Origin: Myxococcales bacterium
Lineage (GTDB): Bacteria > Myxococcota_C > UBA6777
DNA: 64,000 bases
NCBI GenBank assembly: GCA_020632975.1
Contig: JACKEL010000007.1
Location: 186,001 to 250,000, forward strand
Reading direction: 5' to 3'
Notes under the pieces: generated by a model
Database searches by the model: none
What the model saw: only the letters and a program-made list of their open reading frames with translations
Told to the model about the DNA's origin: nothing
Made by a program: the position numbers and the translations under genes
Shown here: in pieces, positions 43,379 through 50,839 of the stretch
Layout: every line of letters begins with the position of its first letter
How positions within the stretch are numbered: the stretch's first letter is position 1

Positions 43379-45799
43379 ATGAAGACGCAAGATATCTTGC
43401 AGTCATTGAAGCAGCTTGGTGAGTTACGTGCGCAAGGGGTTCTCTCTGAAGAAGAGTTTTCGAAAGAAAAAGCCGCGCTGATGGAGCTTTTGCAACAGTC
43501 TCGTCGTCTTGCTGGGGCCTACCCTGAAGCTGCGTCGTCAGCTTCGCCCAAGAAAGAAGCGGACAAGGCACCTGTCCCTCAAGATACCCCTGAGGCTGCA
43601 CGGACGACGAATCACCCCGCAGCGATGGCGGCAGATATGTTTGCAACGGGATTTGTGGGACAAACACCCGTGGCGCCTCCACAAGAAGATATCTCTTTCC
43701 AACGTCCTAGCGCGCCTGCGGCACCTGTGGCGGCGGATATGTTTGCAACGGGATTTGCGGATGTCTCTGATCCTTCCGTGGGATCGGGCTCTGCGATGAC
43801 TGCGTCTCCATCTTCCGTGGGGGCTGCGGCTGCGGAAGCTGCGGACTTTTTTGCGACAGGTGGGGCGGCTCCTGCACAGGGTGGCGTCACGATGCATCTC
43901 GAAGGCCCCTCGCAAACGACGATCGATCCGCTGATTGCGGGTCGTTATCGTCGGATGGGCGAGTTGGGTCGCGGTGGGATGGGGGCTGTGTTGCGTGTGC
44001 TCGATACGCAAGTCTCCGAAGAACGGGCGCTCAAGACGCTTCATGATGGACTGCCTCAGATGCGCGAGATGTTTACGCGTGAGTTTCAAGCGCTGCAAAG
44101 GCTACGTCATCCGCACATCGTTCGCTTGTTTGAGTTGGGGCGAGACCCGCAGGTGGGCTTCTTTTTTACGATGGAGATGCTCCAAGGAGAGGATCTGCAA
44201 CGCGTCTTGGAGCGTGCGAAAAAGTCTGAAAAGCGTCCTTTGTTGGAGCCGTCTTCGTTGATCGATTGGGTCTCTCAAGTCGCAGAAGCACTTGAGGCCG
44301 CGCACAACCAAGGCTTGTTGCACCTCGATCTCAAGCCCGCCAACATCTTTCTTTGCGAAGACGGTGTGCGCTTGATCGACTTTGGGATCGCGCAGATGCG
44401 CGCGGTGGTTTCGGGACAACCGACGATGGGAACGGTCTATTACATGGCGCCCGAACAACTGAGTGGGGACGCGCCTTTGTCCCCAGCAACGGACATCTAC
44501 GCGCTTGGTGTGGTGGTCTATCAGATGTTGACGGGCAAGATCTTCCAAGGTGGGATGCCAGGCCCTTCGCAGATCGATGCTTCGTTGCCGCGGGCCCTAG
44601 ACCAAGTCCACGAAAAAGCCACGTGTTGGCCTCCTGAAGATCGATTCCAAAAGCCCACGGCATTCGCGGAAGCCTTGCGACGGGCGTTACAAGAGCCTGT
44701 AACGTTGGTGGAGCCTCCCAAAGAAGACGTCGCTTCACGGCGTGCGGCCTTTTTTCAACAAGGGGGTTCTCCTGCACGTTCGGGGGCACCGCGCGCCAAA
44801 GCTGCGGGGCCATCGGTCGTTGTGACTGCGCCTGTGGAAGAGGTGGTCTCGACATGGCCTTCGACACATTGGACAGAGCTGCGCAAGTTGATGGATCGCA
44901 AGCGGCCTCGTTGGTTGCAGACGCCTTTTTCTAGGAAGCCACCTCAACTGGCCCTTGCTTCGAGCTTTTCTGAAGAGGAGTTGCACCATCTTCCCGTGGC
45001 CCCGTTGGATGGGGCGATCCTTGTGCTTGATAAGTCGGGCGCTCCGCTGTTTGAGCTTTGCGGTGTCTCTGGTGGTACTTACACAGTGGGGGCTGAAAAA
45101 CGCGACAAGCAAGCACGGCGTTCTGAGAAGCCTTATCAAAAGGTCCAACTCTCGGGCTATTGGATCGGGCGAACCACGATCACAGGTCTCGTGTGGCAAC
45201 GTTTTCTCGAAGAAAGCGGCTACGAGCCTGATCGCCAAGAACGCCATGTGGATTATATGCATGGTTGGACAGGACGAATCTGCCCGAATGGTCGAGAAGA
45301 TCACCCGATAACACATCTCTCTGTGAATCATGTGTGGGCATTTTGTGATTTTTATGGGCTATCTTTGCCTTCAGAGGCGCAGTGGGAAGCTGCGATGCGC
45401 GGACCCAAAGCCCTGTTGTATCCGTGGGGAGAGCGCCCACCTCAGTCGCGGGAACATGGCCCAAGTGCTGTTGCAGATATCGGGCGAAGTATGCATCGCA
45501 CTTCGTTGGTGTATGCACACCTTGAAGGCACATCGCCTTTTGGTTTGCTCGAAGGGATCGGCAATGTGCGTCAGTGGGTGGCCGATGCATATGATGCAGG
45601 ATGGCTGCAACAACTCAAGGAGAAAGATCCTGTGATCCCAAGCCTCGATCGAGCGCAGTTTGTGTCGACGCGTGGTGCGGCTTCTGACCAGAAAACGGAC
45701 TTTGCCCAAACCTATCGCCGAAGCCATGAACCCCCTGATGCATGTCTTGCGAGTGTTGGCTTTCGTGTGTGCCTAGACATGGATGCTTTTGGAAAGTGA
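43379..45799 (+). CDS. SHOCT - Ser/Thr protein kinase - FGE-sulfatase fusion protein
   Basis: An 806-residue signalling protein with no membrane helix. Residues 7-40 form a SHOCT-like helical hairpin (LGELRAQGVLSEEEFSKEKA). A linker carries three copies of AAD(M/F)FATG. The kinase domain (about 185-440) has the Gly loop LGRGGMGAVL, Lys in ALKTLH, and DFG in IDFGIAQ. Its catalytic loop reads HLDLKPANIF with Leu instead of Arg (non-RD). The C-terminal 250 residues are a formylglycine-generating-enzyme/sulfatase-modifying domain (LSGYWIGRTTIT, LPSEAQWEAAMRG, SPFGLLEGIGNVRQWV, VGFRVCLD), a kinase partner also known from Pkn1-like proteins. Targets unknown. Confidence 0.9.
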   Translation: MKTQDILQSLKQLGELRAQGVLSEEEFSKEKAALMELLQQSRRLAGAYPEAASSASPKKEADKAPVPQDTPEAARTTNHPAAMAADMFATGFVGQTPVAPPQEDISFQRPSAPAAPVAADMFATGFADVSDPSVGSGSAMTASPSSVGAAAAEAADFFATGGAAPAQGGVTMHLEGPSQTTIDPLIAGRYRRMGELGRGGMGAVLRVLDTQVSEERALKTLHDGLPQMREMFTREFQALQRLRHPHIVRLFELGRDPQVGFFFTMEMLQGEDLQRVLERAKKSEKRPLLEPSSLIDWVSQVAEALEAAHNQGLLHLDLKPANIFLCEDGVRLIDFGIAQMRAVVSGQPTMGTVYYMAPEQLSGDAPLSPATDIYALGVVVYQMLTGKIFQGGMPGPSQIDASLPRALDQVHEKATCWPPEDRFQKPTAFAEALRRALQEPVTLVEPPKEDVASRRAAFFQQGGSPARSGAPRAKAAGPSVVVTAPVEEVVSTWPSTHWTELRKLMDRKRPRWLQTPFSRKPPQLALASSFSEEELHHLPVAPLDGAILVLDKSGAPLFELCGVSGGTYTVGAEKRDKQARRSEKPYQKVQLSGYWIGRTTITGLVWQRFLEESGYEPDRQERHVDYMHGWTGRICPNGREDHPITHLSVNHVWAFCDFYGLSLPSEAQWEAAMRGPKALLYPWGERPPQSREHGPSAVADIGRSMHRTSLVYAHLEGTSPFGLLEGIGNVRQWVADAYDAGWLQQLKEKDPVIPSLDRAQFVSTRGAASDQKTDFAQTYRRSHEPPDACLASVGFRVCLDMDAFGK

Positions 45800-45881
45800 G
45801 GCGAGGAGGACGCATACACGGGAACTTGATCTTCTTTTGAACCTGTGGTGTGTTTCCTCGTAATGCGATGCAATCCACTTT

Positions 45882-46020
45882 AGAGGACCGTGTCCTTAAA
45901 AGATGAGTGTACAAATCGCCTAATTGGTTAGGGCATCGGTCAGTTAAACCGGGTATTACAGGTTCAAGTCCTGTTTTGTGACACCACTCATCGAACTTGC
46001 ACGGTCCTCTTTCTTTTTTT
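45882..46020 (+). ncRNA. Y-RNA-like (YrlA-type) RNA, copy 1: tRNA-like domain on a long stem
   Basis: A tRNA-like cloverleaf sits on a two-part stem made by the RNA ends. Outer stem: AGAGGACCGTG (45882-45892) with CACGGTCCTCT (46000-46010), then TTCTTTTTTT. Inner stem: GATGAGTG (45902-45909) with CACTCATC (45985-45992). Between them lie TCCTTAAAA and GAACTTG. The tRNA-like part has acceptor TACAAA/TTTGTG, a D-arm with GG in the loop, a 5-bp anticodon-like arm with loop CAGTTAA (A instead of U33), a 5-nt variable loop and T-arm ACAGG-TTCAAGT-CCTGT. ACC-A follows the acceptor. Y RNAs bind Ro60 through such an end-stem and bacterial YrlA RNAs carry a tRNA-mimicking domain; a TROVE gene lies at 50.8 kb. 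Confidence 0.72.
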
Positions 46021-46028
46021 CGCGTTGT

Positions 46029-46151
46029 GGCGCGTACCCTTAAAGGATGAGTGTACAAATAGCTCAGCTTGGCAGAGCGCTAGTTTAGGTTACTAGAAGT
46101 CGCAGGTTCAACTCCTGTTTTGTACTACCACTCATCAAACTTGTACGCGCC
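46029..46151 (+). ncRNA. Y-RNA-like (YrlA-type) RNA, copy 2
   Basis: Same architecture as copy 1, 9 bp after its T-tract. Outer stem GGCGCGTAC (46029-46037) with GTACGCGCC (46143-46151): different sequence, pairing kept. Junctions CCTTAAAG and AAACTTG are nearly identical to copy 1. Inner stem GATGAGTG (46046-46053) with CACTCATC (46129-46136) is identical. The tRNA-like part has a perfect acceptor GTACAAA/TTTGTAC, D-arm GCTC/GAGC with TTGG in the loop, anticodon-like arm CTAGT-TTAGGTT-ACTAG (would read AGG, with T at position 37), and T-arm GCAGG-TTCAACT-CCTGT. Such features are poor for a decoding tRNA but fit a tRNA mimic. Confidence 0.72.
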
Positions 46152-46160
46152 CATCTTTTG

Positions 46161-46200
46161 ACCCTTCTAGCCACGAGGACTAGAAGGGTTTTCTTTTTTT
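46161..46200 (+). terminator. Strong intrinsic terminator after the Y-RNA-like pair
   Basis: ACCCTTCTAG (46161-46170) pairs perfectly with CTAGAAGGGT (46180-46189) around a 9-nt loop and is followed by TTTCTTTTTTT (46190-46200). It marks the end of the small-RNA transcript on the plus strand. Confidence 0.92.
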
Positions 46201-46362
46201 GTCATTGGCATTTATCTGTGGCATCTGTTACAACAGCGCCACGAACGAAGATAGTTTCATCTCCCCATCCTTCACATCATTTTGATTTTGCAGCCTTTGT
46301 TGAAGAGCGATGTCCTAGCGACCACGATGGGGAGCGACGTTTGAGATAGAGGAGATTCTAGG

Positions 46363-48096
46363 ATGAACGTAGATACGTTGGAGCGGAATGTACGGTCCCT
46401 GCGATGGGTCCGTCTCTTTAGCACATTCACTTGGTTGCTTTTGGTCTCCGTAGGGACGATGGCTTGGGCACAAGACGATGATGACTCTTCCAAGAAAAAG
46501 CCCGAGAAAAAAGAAGAGATGGGTCGTAAGTACGTGGGTTCTACGTACAAAAAGCCATTGATCTCTTTCCTTGGTTCGACAGGGATCTACGATGGTGGTC
46601 GCGAACGAGGCCGTCGTATCGAAGAGTTGGTGCGTAAGGTTGTGGAAGGTAATCGTTTTGTGGGTGTGAAGATCCCCACCAAACGGGAAGATATGGAAAC
46701 CTTCGTTCGTAAGATGGTGCGCGTTGTCTCGCAACGCTCCAAAGGACGAGCGCAGATGCAAGCGGAGTGGGACTCTTCTTTCCGCGGTTTCAACATCACT
46801 GCAAAGATGTTGAATGCGATCCAAAACCTCTCTTTCTTCTACTGGTTGGACTTTGTGCAGTTCCAGCCCAACAGCGTGGACAGCAACCAGTTCGACTTTC
46901 AAGTCGATATGGTGGTGTATCGCCTCGAAGTCTTCGACTGTCGGGACTCCAACCGCAACAAAGGCGAAGCCTACAAAAAAGCCTGCGAAGGCAAACAAGA
47001 CAACGAATACGGCGGGATCGCAAAACCTTACAAGGTGTTTAAGGCGCGATCCTCCAAGGGCGAACAAGCCTTCCGTGGTGCGGGGCGTGCGGTCTCACAA
47101 GCTGCGACAGAGAGCTTGACCTTTGGCTTGGTGTCAGGCGACGTACTTTCCGCAGCTGAGGGACAAAATCTGCGTCCTTTTGAGCGCGGTGCGTTGCGTG
47201 TCGGTCGTTTGCTCAAGGCGCACATGGCACTGGATGAGCACTTTGGCCTCTATAACCCCGTAGAATACGCTTCTTTCTCGCGGATCAAGTTTGGTTTGGG
47301 AAAAGCTGAAGGCTTGAAGCTCAATCGTGGTTTTGATGTGTATGTGCGCACCACGTCAGGCAAGCTCAAATATCGCGGTTATGTGCGTGTTCGCTCGATC
47401 GGCGACAATCGCATGAAGATGGAAGGCAACGAGCGGGTTCGTGTGGACCCGAATGCACCGCTGTTTAGCGAGGCGGATCAGATCATCGTCCAAGGAAAAG
47501 GCGGGATCATGAAAGGGATGTTGATGTACGAACATCCCTATCGGCCTTGGACTTTCTATGGTGGTGTGGGGTTGATTGGCGCGGGCTTTTCAGGAGAACG
47601 CGGCGTTCCTTACAAAGATGGTGTGGGTGGACCCGCTCTGTCTGTTCCTATCTTGCCTGGCGGTGTGATGGCGCTGGGTTTGCAGTTGGGTGGTTCGTTT
47701 GATATCTCGTCGCAGATCGGTTGGGACGAGATGTATGTTTCGTTGGTTGTCGATATGGGCTTTTCGATGGCAGGGAAGGCCGAAACACAAGAGTTTATCG
47801 CGCCTGTCTTTTTGCACGCGGGCTTGATGAAGCGATTCTACTTCCGCCAGATCGCGTTTGTGATGGCGGCTCGTGTGGGGCTTGGGATGCTTTTGGGTGG
47901 TGAGTTTTTGGCGACCCTTGGTGGTGAGTTGATGGTTGGGGTGGAGTATCTGATCAAGCCCGAACTCTCGCTGTTTTTACATGCTGGCGTGCGTGCACAT
48001 TGGGTGGGTTGGGATCGTTTGATCTCTGGAGAAACCGATGTACAGGGCGCTTTCGTTGCCCCCAATGCTCTCTTGGGTGTTCATTACTCCTTCTAG
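46363..48096 (+). CDS. Outer-membrane beta-barrel-type protein with signal peptide
   Basis: A 577-residue exported protein. The signal peptide reads through LFSTFTWLLLVSVGTMAWA, followed by a charged Asp/Lys stretch. The N-terminal half (about 55-330) is soluble-looking with GSTGIYDGGRERGRRIEELV. The C-terminal 190 residues are amphipathic strands (GLQLGGSFDISSQIGW, VSLVVDMGFSMAG, HAGVRAHWVGW) ending GVHYSF, a beta-barrel signature. AGGAG and AGG precede the ATG. It is the first protein gene after the Y-RNA-like pair. Family not recognised. Confidence 0.75.
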   Translation: MNVDTLERNVRSLRWVRLFSTFTWLLLVSVGTMAWAQDDDDSSKKKPEKKEEMGRKYVGSTYKKPLISFLGSTGIYDGGRERGRRIEELVRKVVEGNRFVGVKIPTKREDMETFVRKMVRVVSQRSKGRAQMQAEWDSSFRGFNITAKMLNAIQNLSFFYWLDFVQFQPNSVDSNQFDFQVDMVVYRLEVFDCRDSNRNKGEAYKKACEGKQDNEYGGIAKPYKVFKARSSKGEQAFRGAGRAVSQAATESLTFGLVSGDVLSAAEGQNLRPFERGALRVGRLLKAHMALDEHFGLYNPVEYASFSRIKFGLGKAEGLKLNRGFDVYVRTTSGKLKYRGYVRVRSIGDNRMKMEGNERVRVDPNAPLFSEADQIIVQGKGGIMKGMLMYEHPYRPWTFYGGVGLIGAGFSGERGVPYKDGVGGPALSVPILPGGVMALGLQLGGSFDISSQIGWDEMYVSLVVDMGFSMAGKAETQEFIAPVFLHAGLMKRFYFRQIAFVMAARVGLGMLLGGEFLATLGGELMVGVEYLIKPELSLFLHAGVRAHWVGWDRLISGETDVQGAFVAPNALLGVHYSF

Positions 48097-48207
48097 TCCC
48101 TTCCTGATCCTGCCTTCTTTCTCTATCCTCACCACAGATCTTTCTTTGGGAAGTCCCTTTTCAGGGTCTCTTCCACAACATCTCTTTTTCGCGATGGAGT
48201 CGTATGG

Positions 48208-49116
48208 ATGCGCGAGCAAGCAGCTTCTTTTTTTCGATCGTTGCAGTCTTCAATCATCGAAGCCCTTGAGTCTTTTGAGCCAAGTGTGCGTTTTAATGCG
48301 GATGCTTGGGACAGACCAGGTGGTGGTGGAGGGCTGACGCGGGTCTTGTTGGATGGAGACGTGATCGAAAAAGCGGGGGTGAACTTTTCTGAGGTCCACG
48401 GCGATCTGCCCGAGGACTTTGCCAAGACCTTGCCTGGCGAGGGGACTTCCTTTTGGGCGGCGGGTGTCAGCTTGATTATCCATCCTCGCAATCCCTACGC
48501 CCCGACGGTCCATGCGAACTTTCGTATGCTTGATCAGGGTGGGGAGCAGTGGTTTGGGGGCGGGGCAGACCTGACGCCGTATTATCCGTTTGCGGAGGAT
48601 GCGACGCACTTTCATAAGACGATCAAAGAAGCCTGTGATCCTCATGATGCTGCGTATTATCCAGACTTTAAGGCATGGTGTGATCGCTATTTCTACTTGC
48701 CCCACCGCGAAGAGTGCCGTGGCATCGGCGGGATCTTCTTTGATCGCCTCCAAGCAGACGAAGCGCATACGTTGTCGCAGCGTTTTGAATTTGTGCAAGA
48801 CGCAGGGCGTGCGTTTTTGGATGCGTATATCCCGCTCTTACAGCGTCGTAAGGATCTTTCCTATGGAGAGCGCGAACGCGAGCATCAATTGATTCGTCGA
48901 GGGCGATATGTTGAGTTTAACCTCGTCTATGATCGCGGTACGACCTTTGGGCTGAAGACGCGGGGCCGTACAGAGTCGATCTTAGTGTCGATGCCTCCGT
49001 TGGTTCGGTGGGTTTATGATTATTCTCCTTCAGAGGGTAGCGCAGAGTCCCAGATCTTTGAGGCGATCAAGCCCCGTGATTGGGCTTCTTTGGAAGGAGA
49101 GACCTACCACTATTGA
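48208..49116 (+). CDS. hemF: Oxygen-dependent coproporphyrinogen III oxidase
   Basis: Converts coproporphyrinogen III to protoporphyrinogen IX using O2, a late haem step. The 302-residue protein has the family signatures GGGADLTPYYPFAEDATHFH, FDRLQADE preceded by GIGGIFF, and GRYVEFNLVYDRGTTFGLKTRGRTE. GGAG lies 8 nt before the ATG. It implies aerobic haem synthesis, in keeping with katG. Fourteen bases separate it from the sirtuin gene. Confidence 0.97.
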   Translation: MREQAASFFRSLQSSIIEALESFEPSVRFNADAWDRPGGGGGLTRVLLDGDVIEKAGVNFSEVHGDLPEDFAKTLPGEGTSFWAAGVSLIIHPRNPYAPTVHANFRMLDQGGEQWFGGGADLTPYYPFAEDATHFHKTIKEACDPHDAAYYPDFKAWCDRYFYLPHREECRGIGGIFFDRLQADEAHTLSQRFEFVQDAGRAFLDAYIPLLQRRKDLSYGEREREHQLIRRGRYVEFNLVYDRGTTFGLKTRGRTESILVSMPPLVRWVYDYSPSEGSAESQIFEAIKPRDWASLEGETYHY

Positions 49117-49129
49117 GTTGGGAGTAGAG

Positions 49130-49855
49130 ATGTCTCCTCTTGATTTTTCATCCTATCGCAAGATCGTGGTCCTCACAGGGGCGGGTGTTTCGGTTGCTTC
49201 GGGACTTCCGCCTTATCGAGGAGCCGGGGGGCTTTGGGGAGATCTCGATCCCCAAGCTGTCGCAACAAAGAAGTCGTTGTTGGAGACTCCCGAAAAAGTC
49301 TGGGAGCTTTGTAAAAAACAGCGTACCCAAGTCCTGCAAAGCGAACCCAACCCAGCCCACCAAGCGCTCGCAGCGTTGGAGGCTTCGTTGTTGCCTTCGC
49401 AGTCTTTTTTGTTGATCACGCAGAATGTGGATGGTCTTCATGTGCGCGCAGGATCGAAGAAAGTCGTTGCGTTGCATGGTGAGATCTGTCGCACGCGTTG
49501 TTCGCAGGATGCGTGTTCTTTGCAGCCTTTTGAGGACACGCAACTTTACGACGAAGTCCCGCATTGTTCGGTCTGCTCGTCTCCTTTGCGCCCTGATATC
49601 GTGTTGTTTGATGAGTTTATCCCTGTGGATGCAGAGTGGGCCACAAAACGCGCACTCCGTGACTGCGATCTTTTCCTAGCCATCGGCACTTCGGGCACAA
49701 TCTCTCCTGCATCCAACTTTGTCCGCAGCGCGGACTACGCGGGGGCGCGGACGATCTACATCAACTTGGCGGCGATGGACCCGCCCAATCCGTACTTTCA
49801 CGAGAGTTATCTTGGAAAGGCGGAGGAGCTTTTGCCACAATTGTTCTCTTTCTGA
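49130..49855 (+). CDS. cobB: Sir2-family NAD-dependent protein deacylase (CobB-like)
   Basis: A 241-residue sirtuin that removes acyl groups from lysine with NAD+ consumption. NAD site GAGVSVASGLPPYRG, QNVDGLH and catalytic His in ALHGEICR are present. The zinc ribbon uses CRTRCSQDAC and CSVCSSP cysteines. DEFIPVDAEW and GTSGTISPASNFV complete the fold. It could alternatively act in ADP-ribosyl chemistry, which is of interest because a macro-domain gene lies 4.6 kb downstream. GGGAG is 5 nt before the ATG. Confidence 0.93.
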   Translation: MSPLDFSSYRKIVVLTGAGVSVASGLPPYRGAGGLWGDLDPQAVATKKSLLETPEKVWELCKKQRTQVLQSEPNPAHQALAALEASLLPSQSFLLITQNVDGLHVRAGSKKVVALHGEICRTRCSQDACSLQPFEDTQLYDEVPHCSVCSSPLRPDIVLFDEFIPVDAEWATKRALRDCDLFLAIGTSGTISPASNFVRSADYAGARTIYINLAAMDPPNPYFHESYLGKAEELLPQLFSF

Positions 49856-49929
49856 GCGCGGGAGAGAACGAACCTCACACGAGGTCGTTGCGTATGGCTT
49901 GCAAATCCATTTTTGTGAGGAGCAAAGTG

Positions 49930-50751
49930 ATGCGCATCTTAGAGATCCATCAAGAACCTATCGACCATATCTCTTACGACGTGGTGGCCCCCCGCGCTTG
50001 GTCGCAGAGTGAGCCGCGCAATGTGATCCGTACACAGTTTCCGATCTTGTACGGTCTTGTCGACGAACTTCCCGAAGACATCGATGCTTTGGTGGTGGCC
50101 TCGGATCTTCAAGGTCATATCGACGAAGATCTGATGGGCCTTGCTTTTCCCGAGCTTTTGGAGATCTGTTTGGGCTCTTGTTTGGAGGATTATGATGCGC
50201 AACGTGTGGGTGTGATCCTCGGTGGAGATCTGTTTTCTTTGCCCAACAAGCGCGGTGGATTGGGAGAAGTTCGCGAAGTCTGGCGGGCTTTCCGCGATCA
50301 GTTTCGTTGGGTCGCAGGTGTCCTTGGAAACCACGATCAAATCGGCTTCCACAACCGCGATGTCCCCAGCTTTCAACATGAACGAGGCATCTCGCTTTTG
50401 GATGGTTCGTTTGCGCGCCTCGATGGACTGCATGTTGCTGGAGTATCGGGCGTGATCGGGACTTCTGGAAAGCTAAACCGCCGCAGCGCGAGCAGCTATT
50501 GTTCGATCTTGGAACGCGTGCTGCGCAAAGTCCCTGATATCTTGATCTTGCACGAAACCCCCGACTCTCCTTTCGATGACTTCCCTGGAAAGTCCGTGAT
50601 CCGCGATGAACTCGAACGCGGCGGAAGGACGTTGGTCTGTTGTGGACATCGCCACTGGCCCGAGCCTTTGCGCGAGTTACACAATGGCACCCAGATCCTC
50701 AATTGCGAGGGGCGTGCTGTGATCTTGCGGGCCAAGCGCGAAACCGCCTAA
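49930..50751 (+). CDS. Calcineurin-like metallophosphoesterase
   Basis: A 273-residue predicted phosphoesterase with the dimetal motifs SDLQGH, GGDLF, GNHD and CGHRHWPEP, plus LHETPD. The aspartate and histidine ligands for two metals are therefore present. Substrates of this fold include nucleotides, RNA ends and phosphoproteins; the place between a sirtuin and a TROVE gene hints at RNA or NAD-related substrates, unproven. GAGGAG lies 7 nt before the ATG. The next gene starts 88 bp downstream. Confidence 0.88.
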   Translation: MRILEIHQEPIDHISYDVVAPRAWSQSEPRNVIRTQFPILYGLVDELPEDIDALVVASDLQGHIDEDLMGLAFPELLEICLGSCLEDYDAQRVGVILGGDLFSLPNKRGGLGEVREVWRAFRDQFRWVAGVLGNHDQIGFHNRDVPSFQHERGISLLDGSFARLDGLHVAGVSGVIGTSGKLNRRSASSYCSILERVLRKVPDILILHETPDSPFDDFPGKSVIRDELERGGRTLVCCGHRHWPEPLRELHNGTQILNCEGRAVILRAKRETA

Positions 50752-50839
50752 CAAGCGCCCGTTGCAAAGATCACCAGTTCGCATACAATTCCCACCTACA
50801 TTTTTGATCTTGAGATGTTCCCCAGAGGAAGGAGGACAG

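Noticed and set aside
45909..46130. Two ordinary tRNA genes (Asn-GTT and Pro-AGG)
   Set aside because: The anticodon loops lack U33 or have T37, copy 1 has a mismatched acceptor end, both are locked in longer flanking stems of shared design, and they encode ACCA unlike the window's tRNAs.
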